Of a DNA stretch of 61,310 nt, positions 1 to 8,944 are shown one piece after another (the stretch's first letter is position 1; every line of letters starts with the position of its first letter). This DNA is from CAWUKT01 sp963923035. Lineage in GTDB: Bacteria > Bacteroidota > Bacteroidia > J057 > JADKCL01. The position numbers were made by a program, and so were the translations under genes. A model generated the notes under the pieces. It searched no databases. It saw only the letters and a program-made list of their open reading frames with translations, and was not told the DNA's origin. The stretch is taken from contig CAWUKT010000039.1 of NCBI GenBank assembly GCA_963923035.1, positions 1-61,310 on the forward strand. The letters are read 5' to 3'.

Positions 1-57
1 ACGGGCGTGCTCGGGACTTTAACCCTAGAGTAGCGCGCCATGCCGGGCGCACAAATG

Positions 58-88
58 AAAATCCCGCCAGAAGACCTGACGGGATTTT
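58..88 (-). terminator. Rho-independent terminator after the metalloprotease gene
   Basis: A 9-bp perfect stem (AAAATCCCG at 58-66 pairing with CGGGATTTT at 80-88) closes a 13-nt loop. Read on the minus strand it lies about 55 nt after the stop of the protease gene and its 3' arm ends in TTTT, as expected for an intrinsic terminator. The A/T symmetry means it could also stop transcription entering from the left. Confidence 0.7.
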
Positions 89-144
89 GGGGCGGGAGGA
101 CAGGCCTGCGCTGGCAACGGCCTCCCGTATGAGAAACTGACCTA

Positions 145-1050
145 CTAGTTCGGATACATGAATTCCAGGGCAACGATGTCGTTGTTGCTGAACTCGCCGT
201 CTTCGTCGTTGGAGAAGCACGCGAGCATGATGGAATTGCCGTCGAAGCCGGGGATGCCGGGGACCTGGTTGGCGCCTACACCAGCGGAACCTTCGTTGCC
301 ACCGGAGCCGCAGCTGATGGAGCGGTTGAAGTAGTCGGTGTGGCGGAAGCCAAAGCAGTGGCCCAATTCGTGGCAGATGACGTGCTCGACGACGTTCGTG
401 TTGAAGGCGTCGGTTCCGGCATTGATCTGGACGAAGTTGTACGGCTTGCCATTGGAGAAGGGGAATCCAGCGGAACCACCTCCACCACCAGCGCCGTTGT
501 TGTACACGGTGATGTCCTTGTTTTGGTAGTTCGTACCGTAGCTCAGGCTAAGGGTAATGCCGAGGTTTTCCCGGTTGAAGTTATTGACTGCCCATTGGAG
601 AGCGGTCTGCATTTTGCTGGTGAGAGCACAACAGCTGCCGGTATAGCCGATGACGGTATACGTTTGGTTGTTGTTGGCGAGGTTATTGGTGATGTACTGA
701 CGGTCACTGTCCTTGTTTGTCAGCATGTCACGGAACTGCTCCGGCGTCATTTCGATGTCTTCTTCGACCATGAAAATCCGCTGGACATCGCCGTTGGGGC
801 GGGTCACCAATCTTTCCTCGACGTGGTCGAGGTCAATGCCCCGGCTCATTGCGCGCTCTTCAATCTCATGACGGACGTCATCCGGCAAATTTTTGATGCG
901 ATCGACTGAATTGTTCATATCCAGTACGACACCCGAATCATAAGACCCATTGTCTGCAGTGAGATTTTCTTGCTTTTCACACGATGAGAATGCAACTAAA
1001 ATACCCATTGCAAAGACCATCAGCATGGCCTTGGTGATTAAATTTTTCAT
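145..1050 (-). CDS. M57-like (HEXXHXXGXXH) zinc metalloprotease lipoprotein
   Basis: This is a 301-aa secreted zinc protease. The N-terminus has a hydrophobic segment ending in a lipobox-like Ser-Ser-Cys around residue 24, so it is probably an outer-membrane or surface lipoprotein. The motif HELGHCFGFRH, near residue 225, fits HExxHxxGxxH, the zinc site of metzincin-like proteases; the overall pattern resembles peptidase family M57 ('dual-action HEIGH') common in Bacteroidota. The central part before the motif is a probable propeptide or N-terminal subdomain. Several cysteines (SSCCA, SISCGS, LACFS) may form disulfides after export. It stands alone: the P450 operon ends 465 bp upstream and a terminator follows. 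The substrate cannot be inferred. Confidence 0.85.
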   Translation of the reverse strand: MKNLITKAMLMVFAMGILVAFSSCEKQENLTADNGSYDSGVVLDMNNSVDRIKNLPDDVRHEIEERAMSRGIDLDHVEERLVTRPNGDVQRIFMVEEDIEMTPEQFRDMLTNKDSDRQYITNNLANNNQTYTVIGYTGSCCALTSKMQTALQWAVNNFNRENLGITLSLSYGTNYQNKDITVYNNGAGGGGGSAGFPFSNGKPYNFVQINAGTDAFNTNVVEHVICHELGHCFGFRHTDYFNRSISCGSGGNEGSAGVGANQVPGIPGFDGNSIMLACFSNDEDGEFSNNDIVALEFMYPN

Positions 1051-1515
1051 AACGAGTGGATAAAGATTAACTGTTATTAAAACGAATTGGAGACTGCAAA
1101 ATGGAGCAAAAAATGCGCATTGATCACCGCCAAAATATGGCAGCCAAAAGTATAATGGATTAAACTGTTTTTACTTCTACTTTAATTTGATCTTGTTAAC
1201 TACATGAGGTCAAAACTGTGTCAACCTCTCCGATTACTCTGATAAGGTAAAAACAAATTCTCTGAATCAAAACTCTTCATCTGTCAATTTCATTGAATCT
1301 GGGGGCAGATCCGATTGGCAAGCGCTTTTGCGCTCCTCAAAAAACCTGATTATCAACTGCTTATTTCGAATGTGAATTAATTGTAAACCGTAAACAAATA
1401 ATTCCCTTTAGCCACCTTGACCGAGGTGAATTCCGCCTTTTTCAGGCAATTTATTATTGTATTTAAAACACTAAGCTGCGGTCATTTTCTTCCTCTCCTC
1501 CTTGACTCCTTCCCC
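1051..1515. other. Non-coding gap between protease and P450 genes
   Basis: This 465-bp AT-rich spacer lies between two minus-strand genes. A candidate Bacteroidetes -7 element (TACTTTTG on the minus strand, 1145-1152) sits about 95 nt before the protease start, but I see no good -33 partner. A short ORF on either strand here has no recognisable features. No terminator with a U-tract was found behind the P450 gene. Confidence 0.5.
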
Positions 1516-2706
1516 TCATTTCCGTCTCCAAATCCATTGGTCCGGGAAAGGACCTTCGTTCTTGACTTTTCCCCGACTTCCCAAGACCGGCTCGAGGTTC
1601 TCCGCCTTCAACAACGCCACCAACATCTCCGGAATGACAATGAGGTTGATATAATTGCCGAAGCATTTGTGGAGGCCGTGGCCGAAATACAGGTAATTGT
1701 TGAAGGGGCGGTCCGGTAGAAAGGATTTAGGCTGGGGAAATGCATCTTCGTCAAACATCGCCGCCCCCGACATCAGGAACAGTGTTTTGCCCCCTTTGAT
1801 CCGTCGTTTTCTCCGCTCTCCCCCTCCAATATGCTGTTCCCGTTCGCTGTACCGCATCAGCAAGGGCGCATTGGGATGGAAGCGCATGGCCTCCCATGCC
1901 AGTCCGGCCATGGCATCCACATCGTCCGCTTGCGCGGCCGACCGGGCCTGGTCCATGACCTCTGGCCGGGCCAGAAACTGGCCAGTGACATTGCAAACCG
2001 CCTTGTTCAGAGGTTCCAAGCCGCCCATATATACCCCGGCCATGTTCCCGGCGATCCATTCATTGGTCATGAACTCCCCGGCCGAAGGTTGCATCGTGAT
2101 CAAGCGGTTGATCATCGAATCCCGCAGACGCCCTCCCCCATTCATCACTTGGGCCGCATCGGAAATCAATTCCTGCAAATAGGCATTCATTTCTTTTGCG
2201 CTCGTCTCCGCCGCCGCCCGAATTTCCGCGTCCTGGGTCAGGTCCAGGAAAATATCCCAGAACAAGGCCCGTCCCCAACGCCACATCGTCTCCATGTCCG
2301 GTCCCGGCACCCCAAAATAGTCCCGCTGCAATTGCCAGGGGATCAAGCGGGTATAGGATTTTACCAAGTCGAACTCCCCTTCCAATCCAGCCACTGCCTC
2401 CTGGCAATTCTTCCGAACCGCCGCCCGGATGCGCTCTCCATCGTCCTTCCGTACCGCTTTCCGCAGCATGCCCAGATCTCGTTGGTATTCGGGCCCATCG
2501 TCCATGCCCAAAATGAAGGGTCCGATGTGCCGGGCGATGTTTTCGTAGTTGACCTGCCGGAGGGTGAAGTCCTGGTCCCGCTCCAAGATTTCCTTGACAT
2601 CCGCGTAGCGGAAGACGAAGGTGCGCTCGCCGAGGGTCAGGACGGGAAAAAAGGCCCGGGGAATGCCGAGCAACCAGCGTTGGATGGATCGTTTGATTTC
2701 AGACAT
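1516..2706 (-). CDS. Cytochrome P450
   Basis: This is a 396-aa heme-thiolate monooxygenase or peroxygenase. The heme-binding loop FGHGLHKCFG (Cys near residue 347) matches FxxGxHxCxG, and the ExxR motif of the K-helix is EAMR near residue 272. The start at 2706 is preferred because its ATG overlaps the TGA of the upstream peroxidase gene (ATGTCTGA), which suggests translational coupling; the frame is open further upstream but that stretch lies within the peroxidase gene. The I-helix segment reads GGLEPL (near residue 228) where most P450s have AGxxTT, so the conserved proton-relay Thr is absent. That may mean use of peroxide or an oxidised lipid rather than O2 plus redox partners (inference). 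No ferredoxin or reductase gene is adjacent. Substrate unknown. Confidence 0.9.
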   Translation of the reverse strand: MSEIKRSIQRWLLGIPRAFFPVLTLGERTFVFRYADVKEILERDQDFTLRQVNYENIARHIGPFILGMDDGPEYQRDLGMLRKAVRKDDGERIRAAVRKNCQEAVAGLEGEFDLVKSYTRLIPWQLQRDYFGVPGPDMETMWRWGRALFWDIFLDLTQDAEIRAAAETSAKEMNAYLQELISDAAQVMNGGGRLRDSMINRLITMQPSAGEFMTNEWIAGNMAGVYMGGLEPLNKAVCNVTGQFLARPEVMDQARSAAQADDVDAMAGLAWEAMRFHPNAPLLMRYSEREQHIGGGERRKRRIKGGKTLFLMSGAAMFDEDAFPQPKSFLPDRPFNNYLYFGHGLHKCFGNYINLIVIPEMLVALLKAENLEPVLGSRGKVKNEGPFPDQWIWRRK

Positions 2707-4159
2707 GGGGAGAATCGGTTTTGAAGTCGGCGAGAAATTGAAGGGCCCGGAGGCCGGGCATGAAGAAATAACCGCCGCCCTTGACGTGGACATTGCGGGT
2801 CAGGCTCTGGACTTTGCGCCGGAAGGGTTCGCCGGGCATGGTAAAATCGTGCCGCAGGCCTTCGGCCCGCTCGTCCCGAATCCCCAAAATGGGGTCCGGA
2901 TCCTGGTAGAGGCCGGCGAACTTGGTATTGTTGCACCAGGTGTGCTGGACGAATTCGAACTGACGGGAAATATTGGTGTTAAAGCAAATGAAGAACAGGC
3001 CCCGCTCCTGCCCATCCGGCTCCTGGCCCACCATTTTCCTCGGATCAAAGTCCGGAGCCAGGGGCGCGCCGTAGATTCGGCCCCGCCGCAAAATCCGGTG
3101 GAGATTGGAAATGCGGGTGGAAGAAGACGGCTTGTTGTCCGGCATGGCATCGCGGGGATTGGAACGGCGGATATGGCTCCCCCAAGGGCAGCCTTTTCCT
3201 TCGAGGTCTTCCTCTGCGTACTGGAAACCGTTCAATTCCCGGGCGGGCCGGTCCGGTCCTTCTTTGGTCGTAGACTCAGAAATCGGCGTCCCATTGGGCC
3301 AGCGGCCCACCATTTTCGACGCCAATTGGATGCAGGCCTCCACTTCGACCGTGCCCTGTTCCCGCCGGATCGCATCGCCAATCTGCTCCCAGAACATGGC
3401 GACATCCTGCTCCAAATGCCTGAAGATCATATAGGAGCCATTCCGGCCAAAGTCCTTGAAGCCCGGCTGGTCCGAGGCGGAAGTCAGGACATTGTCCGGA
3501 TCAAATTTCTCGGCGATCATCGGAGAATCGGGCAGCAAATTGTAGCCGTTGGGGTACCCCAGAATGAATTCGCCGTCGGAAATGACGTTCCACTCGGGAA
3601 AATCAGCTTCCCGACCGGGCTTGACCAGGCCCTTCAAGGTGGGTTGGGACAGTCCATCCCGGAACCCAAAGTGCTCTTTGCCCAATGGATTCGGCGCAGC
3701 TTCCAACCGGTTCAGGATGACCAAGCCATTTTCGCCGCGGGCGGCTTCCAAGGCATCGGCCCAGGCATGAAGGGCCGGGACATCCGGCGCATAGACCATG
3801 GCGAGGGCGTGGACCTCATCCTGGTCGCGGGCTCCCCACCGCCAAAAGCGATTGCAACTGTCGCCGTTGTCGCCCAGGACCCGGGCGCGGAAATCGCGGT
3901 CCATACCTTGCATGAATTCCACGGCGAAGCCGTGGGACACGAAATCGCCGGCTCCCCAGAGCTTGAGGCCGGGATAGGTCAGCGCCAGCTGAAGGCAGAG
4001 GTCCTTGGGCTTTTGCTCACCATGCGTCACCTGGGGCAGGATGGTTTTGAGCCATCCCCGGGCCTTTTCCGCATCCTCAAAATGCAATACGATGTACATG
4101 GCCACCGGCATCTCCTTGTGACTCCGTACAATCAGGCCTTGTATATCTGATTTTTCCAT
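2699..4159 (-). CDS. DyP-type heme peroxidase family protein
   Basis: This protein of about 486 aa belongs to the dye-decolorizing (DyP) peroxidase superfamily. The signature GFRDG, near residue 165, is the GxxDG motif whose Asp helps cleave H2O2. A His in GSHIRRSNPRD, near residue 328, matches the proximal heme ligand region of the family. There is no obvious signal peptide, so it is probably cytoplasmic. The start at 4159 is chosen because it lies 2 nt after the stop of the preceding gene; an in-frame ATG at 4180 would add seven residues and overlap that gene. It is the middle gene of a three-gene operon, overlapping the P450 by 8 nt. The tight pairing suggests a common substrate (inference). 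The reaction actually catalysed is unknown. Confidence 0.88.
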   Translation of the reverse strand: MEKSDIQGLIVRSHKEMPVAMYIVLHFEDAEKARGWLKTILPQVTHGEQKPKDLCLQLALTYPGLKLWGAGDFVSHGFAVEFMQGMDRDFRARVLGDNGDSCNRFWRWGARDQDEVHALAMVYAPDVPALHAWADALEAARGENGLVILNRLEAAPNPLGKEHFGFRDGLSQPTLKGLVKPGREADFPEWNVISDGEFILGYPNGYNLLPDSPMIAEKFDPDNVLTSASDQPGFKDFGRNGSYMIFRHLEQDVAMFWEQIGDAIRREQGTVEVEACIQLASKMVGRWPNGTPISESTTKEGPDRPARELNGFQYAEEDLEGKGCPWGSHIRRSNPRDAMPDNKPSSSTRISNLHRILRRGRIYGAPLAPDFDPRKMVGQEPDGQERGLFFICFNTNISRQFEFVQHTWCNNTKFAGLYQDPDPILGIRDERAEGLRHDFTMPGEPFRRKVQSLTRNVHVKGGGYFFMPGLRALQFLADFKTDSPHV

Positions 4160-4161
4160 GT

Positions 4162-5460
4162 TTACAGTCGTTGGAGCCACTCTTCAGCCGCTTGCTCATC
4201 CAGGTTCTTCCGGATGCCTTGCCGAATGGCGGTATTGTTGTTGATATTCTTGACCGAGATGGTCGGATAAGCACTGTACCAGACCTAGGTTTCAATTTGT
4301 TGGGCGCGGGTCCACGCCTTGAACCAGGTGGAATAGCGGGCGCCCGACTTGATCAGGTGGTTGGTCGGGGGAAAGCCTTCCGTATTGGACCAGACCCCGG
4401 TCAGACCGATCGCGGCGCGGTCTACGAATTCGCCCAGTTAGCTTTCCCAACTGCCGTCGTAGTTGCTGAAAAAAAGCAACCGCTTACCGCCGTCAAGGAT
4501 GACCCAACGGGCATAGTGGATCGAAGGAATGCCGCCGAGGTTGCCTTTGTTGTAGAAGGTGCGGGCGAGTAGGTTGATGGCTCCCAGCACGAAGCGCAAC
4601 CAAAATTGGCGCACAATTCCGGGCTTGACGCGGACCAGGTGGGTGATTTGGTTCTGGACTTTGTAGTCTTCCCGGGTATTCAGGAGGGCAATTCTTTCCG
4701 CATCCTTCCGGCTGGGCTTGAAATTGGCTTTGTCTTTCTTTTCCAAACTCCGCAAACTTATCCACAACTCGGCGATCACTCCCACCGGTAGCAAGAGGAC
4801 CGCTCCGGTGATCCAGGCATTCCACGCAAATCCCACTCCGATCAAGGCAAAGAAGGCCAGCAATCCGAGCAGCAACAACCCGGTGCCGCCCCACTGCAAA
4901 AATGGGCGGCGGTATATTTTCTCCGTCCATTTGAATTCGGGCTCCTCTTCCAAACGCTTTTTCAGGAACTCCTGAATTTGCTTCCGGCCCCATTTTCGGT
5001 CCACCTCTCCGTCTGAAGCCGTTTCCTCCATCCACTCCCACAACTCCTGCTCTTGTCTGACCTGACTCACCGTCCGGCCCATTGAACCCGTATAAAATGC
5101 AGCATTGCGCTGGCGATGCTGCCGGAGATAACGTTTCCATTCCTCCTCATTTCCCTTTGGCGCTCCCTTGCAATGGCCATATATTTTTTTCAGTCCCTTC
5201 CCTCCTACCCGCACCAAATCGGCCAGGTGATCGTCCAATGGACCATCGTAATTCGTCGACAGGACCAATTGGGGGGGATTCTTCACCACGGGGTCCACGG
5301 GAAGCACTACCCACCGCATGAAATGGATGGTCTGGAAGTCTTTGAAGGACATCTCGGAGGTTTTTCGGATGTTTTGACCGATGGTATTGAGGTATTCGAT
5401 CAAATCATCCACCCGCTCCGGAATGACTTCAGTGAGTACGGTCAGGCCTCTTTGCCGCAT
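4162..5460 (-). pseudogene. Duplicated-module membrane protein gene of the DyP-P450 operon, interrupted by two stops
   Basis: From the ATG at 5460 the frame runs 340 codons to a TAA (4438-4440). The same frame then continues with coherent protein sequence, hits a TAG at 4285-4287, and continues again to a TAA at 4162-4164, just before the peroxidase start. Ignoring the two internal stops gives 432 codons. The protein has two related modules around a two-helix membrane segment (about residues 187-232). Module 1 contains RWVVLP then STNYDG; module 2 contains RWVILD then FSNYDG. The first stop falls inside module 2, where module 1 has a sense codon (His), so the downstream sequence belongs to the gene. 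Single changes (for example TAC to TAA, CAG to TAG) would explain both. It could be a recent pseudogene, a truncated but functional protein, or sequence error. Function unknown. Confidence 0.75.
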
Positions 5461-5551
5461 AATCTCTTAACAAGGAAAATAAAAAATGATGAAAGCAAAT
5501 AGTTGATTGTAAGAAAGTTAAAAAAGGATGCGCGAAAAGGAAAATCAGAAT

Positions 5552-5887
5552 TTAAAATTGGAACAGTTTGAACCGAACGTAGGCATTGCTGCGGGGAAGC
5601 CCTTCAAATTGGGCGGTGTTTTCCCCGATTTTCACCCACATGCCTACCGGACTCTTTTCCTCAATCTCGAGCTCTAATCGGCAGAGGTAAGAGTAGCCGC
5701 GGGGATTGAGCCGGACGTAATTGGGAATCAGGACCGAGGAAGGCTGAAAAATAGAGGGAGAATTGGAGGAGGAAGGGGAAAACGAATTGGCAGCCTCCAT
5801 CTTCGGCTGGACATGGAGCTTGATCTGCGCCGGCAATTGGAATGCCAACGCGCCCGTCAAACAGAATATGAGGCTCCACGTCTTCAT
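5552..5887 (-). CDS. Small secreted protein, function unknown
   Basis: This is a 111-aa protein with a clear N-terminal signal peptide (hydrophobic residues 4-18, cleavage likely after LPAQ). The mature part has a Ser/Pro-rich stretch (residues 33-53), then a short region of alternating hydrophobic residues that could be a small beta domain. No family recognised. A possible -7 element (TACTTTTG, minus strand, 5902-5909) lies 15 nt upstream of the start. It is separated by 91 bp from the gene before it and may be monocistronic. Confidence 0.55.
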   Translation of the reverse strand: MKTWSLIFCLTGALAFQLPAQIKLHVQPKMEAANSFSPSSSNSPSIFQPSSVLIPNYVRLNPRGYSYLCRLELEIEEKSPVGMWVKIGENTAQFEGLPRSNAYVRFKLFQF

Positions 5888-5971
5888 AGAGGAAATTTAG
5901 CCAAAAGTAGCTTCTGGCCTCAACTTCTATTGCAATTCCTTCTGGCAGCGGACATTTCCGCTGGGTTTCCC

Positions 5972-5996
5972 CTCCCCAGGCCCGGGGCCTGGGGAG
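5972..5996. other. G/C-rich perfect inverted repeat behind the M2 peptidase gene
   Basis: Two 12-nt arms (CTCCCCAGGCCC and its complement) are separated by one base. A second short inverted repeat (CCGGGCT/AGCCCGG) begins near 6006 and overlaps the stop codon of the peptidase gene. There is no U-tract, so this is at best a factor-dependent or weak terminator, or a binding site. Confidence 0.45.
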
Positions 5997-6011
5997 AAGT
6001 CACCGCCGGGC

Positions 6012-7850
6012 TCAGCCCGGGAAGGTTTCGGGCAGCGTATGCTCACGGCCCGCATTGAGTTCCTTCAGGTATTCGTCCAGTCCGTCGAAGTAATTCAACA
6101 TGGGCGTGGCGCTCAGGCCACTGCCGACCGTCTCTTCCAGCAGTTCCCGCCAGTCACCCGTGCCGCCCGGCCGCATGATGGACTTCAGGAAATTGCCGAC
6201 TTCCTCGTTGCCCGCGTAATTGGTGGCGCGGGGATTTTGCTTGAGGATTTGGGTCGCGATGTGGTCGTGGAACTGGAACAACAGCACATAGCTCATGGCA
6301 TAGTCGTAGTACTGGGCCGGGTCGTTGTTGATGTGGGTTTTGGAGGCTGCGTCACAGTACTCCTCACTCCGCTCTTCCGGCGCCTCAATCCCCTGGTATT
6401 TTTTCTTCAACTCCCACCAGCGCTGGTTGAATTCAGATTCACTCAGGTTGCCGCGGTAGAGATCGTGCTCAAACTCGGTCATCACGCCCGCTCCGAAAGG
6501 CAGGAAGACGATGTAATTGAGGGCTTCCTTGAGCAGCACCTGCTGCTCGTCCACATGTACGTCCTTGGGGTACAATCCCAGCGATTCCAGGTAGGGCTGT
6601 TGGAGGGAAGCCAATCCGAGCAGGGAGCCCATGGCCTCGTGGTAGCCGCGGTTGGCGCCTTCGCGGAGGAGCGGCGGCACATCGGGATTGGTATAGGTGA
6701 GGTAATAGTAAATGTGGCCCAGTTCATGGTGGGTGGTTTCGTACCACTCGGTATTGGGGATCACGCTCATCAGGCTCCGCACGTCGTGGTCCAGGTCCAG
6801 GTGCCACGCGGACGCGTGGTTGTTTTTCTGGTAATCAGCTCCTTCCGGCACCGGGTAGAGGCTGGACTTTTCGTAGAACGACTCGGGCAGGCGCTCAAAA
6901 CCAACGCTGACGTAGAAGTCTTCGGCGGTTTTGACCAGCCATTCGGGGCCCTTTTCTTCGAGGGCGCCATCCAGGTCGAGGCCTTCGACCTGGACCATAC
7001 TGCTCCAATCCTGGCCCCAGCGATTCGGCAGCCAATGGGCGGGCAGGTAATCGGGGACCGGCTGGTCGTATTTTTCGGCCAGGGTATAGCGGGCATAGGT
7101 ATGGAGCTCCCGGTACAGCGGCCAGATGTCCGCGACCAATTGCTTCATCTGATCCATCATCTCCTTGGAGTCCATGTCGTAGTCGCTGACCTGGTAGGCA
7201 AAGAAATCTTCGTAGCCGAGGGCCTGGACGGTTTGGTTGCGAAGATTCCGCAGGTTGACGAGGCCCGGCTTCAGGGCTTTGCCGACTTCCTTGGAAGCGG
7301 TCCAGGCAGCTTGACGATCGGCGGGATCGTCGGAGGTCTTCAGGACATCGTCGAGGTCATTGGTGGAGACCTTCTTCCCATTCAATTGGAACTGGAAGCC
7401 GTACAAGGACTGGGTTTGCTCGGTTTCGGCTTTGATCCGGGCCTTGACCAGCTCCGGCACGGTGGCCGGATTGTCGGCCGCCATGTACAAAATGGCCTCC
7501 AATTGCTTCCGCTGAAGGGGGCTGATGTCGTCCCGCTTCAACATTTCCTGCGATTGGTTGATATTTTCTTCGCTCCCGGTAAATTCCGCAAAGGCTTCAT
7601 TCGCCACCTTCTCTTCGTAGGCCGCCATTGTATCGCCCTCTACAATCTTGGTATTGGAAGCCCAGGCCGCTTTGGCGGAGGTATAGTACAGATTCACATA
7701 CTCTTGGGTATAATCGTCGAGGAATTCCTGCACCTCGGGATTGTCGGCGATTTCGACGGGTTCGGTCCGGGTGGTTTCCTCCCCTTCTGAAGCACATCCC
7801 GCAATTCCAATGACGATCAGGAACAATAAAAATGGGTAAATTTTCTTCAT
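6012..7850 (-). CDS. M2-family peptidyl-dipeptidase (ACE homologue), lipoprotein
   Basis: This is a 612-aa zinc dipeptidyl carboxypeptidase related to angiotensin-converting enzyme. The zinc site reads HHELGH near residue 373, and about 24 residues on the motif GANRGYHEAMG supplies the third ligand (Glu). Both segments closely follow the family pattern (HHEMGH and GANPGFHEA in animal ACE). The start is followed by a lipoprotein signal with Cys in IAGCAS near residue 19, so the enzyme is probably anchored in the outer membrane and trims peptides in the periplasm or at the surface, for nutrition (inference). Length is typical of single-domain bacterial homologues. Nearby genes are unrelated, and 86 bp separate it from the channel gene upstream. 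Confidence 0.93.
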   Translation of the reverse strand: MKKIYPFLLFLIVIGIAGCASEGEETTRTEPVEIADNPEVQEFLDDYTQEYVNLYYTSAKAAWASNTKIVEGDTMAAYEEKVANEAFAEFTGSEENINQSQEMLKRDDISPLQRKQLEAILYMAADNPATVPELVKARIKAETEQTQSLYGFQFQLNGKKVSTNDLDDVLKTSDDPADRQAAWTASKEVGKALKPGLVNLRNLRNQTVQALGYEDFFAYQVSDYDMDSKEMMDQMKQLVADIWPLYRELHTYARYTLAEKYDQPVPDYLPAHWLPNRWGQDWSSMVQVEGLDLDGALEEKGPEWLVKTAEDFYVSVGFERLPESFYEKSSLYPVPEGADYQKNNHASAWHLDLDHDVRSLMSVIPNTEWYETTHHELGHIYYYLTYTNPDVPPLLREGANRGYHEAMGSLLGLASLQQPYLESLGLYPKDVHVDEQQVLLKEALNYIVFLPFGAGVMTEFEHDLYRGNLSESEFNQRWWELKKKYQGIEAPEERSEEYCDAASKTHINNDPAQYYDYAMSYVLLFQFHDHIATQILKQNPRATNYAGNEEVGNFLKSIMRPGGTGDWRELLEETVGSGLSATPMLNYFDGLDEYLKELNAGREHTLPETFPG

Positions 7851-7936
7851 GATAGCTATTGAGATTAAATCACCAATATAATCATGAGAAGTGGGTTTCG
7901 GGAAATTTCTTATTCTTCCCCGCGTTCAAAAGGGCT

Positions 7937-8854
7937 TTATTTTCCCCCACACTCACCATCCAACGGGCGTCCATCCGGGCCCAGCTCTTTTCCGCAGTGG
8001 GCACAAAATGGAGTCTTCGGAATTTCAATTTCCGGTTCTTCTTCCTCTTCTTCCCCTTCCCCCTTTGTTTCTTTTGCCTTTTTCTGCTTCTCGATCTGGT
8101 CAATGAATGCTGAACTGAGGATACCCGTCGGGAGCGCCACCAACCCAATTCCGAGCAATGCGATGATCCCCGACAAGAGTTTCCCCAGGCCGGTGATGGG
8201 ATAGACATCTCCGTAGCCCACCGTGGTCAAGGTCGCAACGGCCCACCAAAAGGTGGCCAGGATATTCGGGAACTGATCGGACTGGGCATTGTGCTCCACG
8301 TAGTACATGATCGTGGAGGAGATGATCATGAGGATCAAAGTGATGAAAACCGTCACGGCCAGGTCCCGGGCCTTTTCCCGGAATACATCTATGATTAGGC
8401 GCAAGGAGGCCGAATAGCGGGTGATTTTGAAGATGCGGAGCAAGCGCATCGTTCTCAACAAGCGGATGATGCGGAAGTCCATCACGCCCGCCAGCCCGGA
8501 GATATACGGCGCGATCAAAATCACGATGGAGGGAAGAATGGCCAATAAATCAATGATGGCCAGGGGAGAAAACAAATACCGGACGAATGGCTTCCAGCCT
8601 TTGAGGTGGGGATACTCGTAATCGGCCGTCATCAGGCGGAAGACATATTCCAGCCCGAAAATGATCACCGAAAACAGCTCCACATAGTGAAACAGGTCCG
8701 CATACTCAACCGCGAACCGATCGTCGCTTTCCATGATGATGGCGACGACGTTGAGAAAAATAAGAAATACAATGAACCCATTGAACAAGCGACTGGGCCG
8801 GTAATCCCGGGCATCTTCATCAACGATGCGGTACAAGCGCTTGCGAAAGGCCAT
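7937..8854 (-). CDS. Voltage-gated-like potassium channel (6-TM ion transport protein)
   Basis: This is a 305-aa inner-membrane cation channel. Six hydrophobic segments are visible. An arginine-rich S4 (RIIRLLRTMRLLRIFK, about residues 125-142) is the voltage sensor, and the pore loop TTVGYGD near residue 211 is the canonical K+ selectivity filter. After S6 comes a charged Lys/Glu-rich linker and a tail with CAHCGKELG followed by a later Cys, which resembles an incomplete zinc ribbon. That tail could be a regulatory or assembly element (inference). The start ATG is followed by a basic stretch typical of a cytosolic N-terminus. Confidence 0.92.
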   Translation of the reverse strand: MAFRKRLYRIVDEDARDYRPSRLFNGFIVFLIFLNVVAIIMESDDRFAVEYADLFHYVELFSVIIFGLEYVFRLMTADYEYPHLKGWKPFVRYLFSPLAIIDLLAILPSIVILIAPYISGLAGVMDFRIIRLLRTMRLLRIFKITRYSASLRLIIDVFREKARDLAVTVFITLILMIISSTIMYYVEHNAQSDQFPNILATFWWAVATLTTVGYGDVYPITGLGKLLSGIIALLGIGLVALPTGILSSAFIDQIEKQKKAKETKGEGEEEEEEPEIEIPKTPFCAHCGKELGPDGRPLDGECGGK

Positions 8855-8886
8855 AGAGCAGGAAAGTACAAATTAATGTTCGGTAC

Positions 8887-8923
8887 AAAAAATGCCACTC
8901 CAGCCGCCGGGACTGGAGTGGCA
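8887..8923 (-). terminator. Rho-independent terminator after the glycine-rich protein gene
   Basis: A perfect 11-bp stem (TGCCACTCCAG at 8893-8903 with its complement at 8913-8923) is followed on the minus strand by TTTTTT. It lies 22 nt after the stop of the gene ending at 8945 and separates the surface-protein block from the channel gene. Confidence 0.88.
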
Positions 8924-8944
8924 CCATTATTCTTGATTCAGAGA

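Noticed and set aside
2621..4150. 509-codon plus-strand frame over the peroxidase gene
   Set aside because: Shadow of the DyP gene; long because GC-rich codons avoid stops on the opposite strand.
6039..7790. 583-codon plus-strand frame over the M2 peptidase gene
   Set aside because: Antisense shadow; the minus frame has the full ACE-type zinc site.
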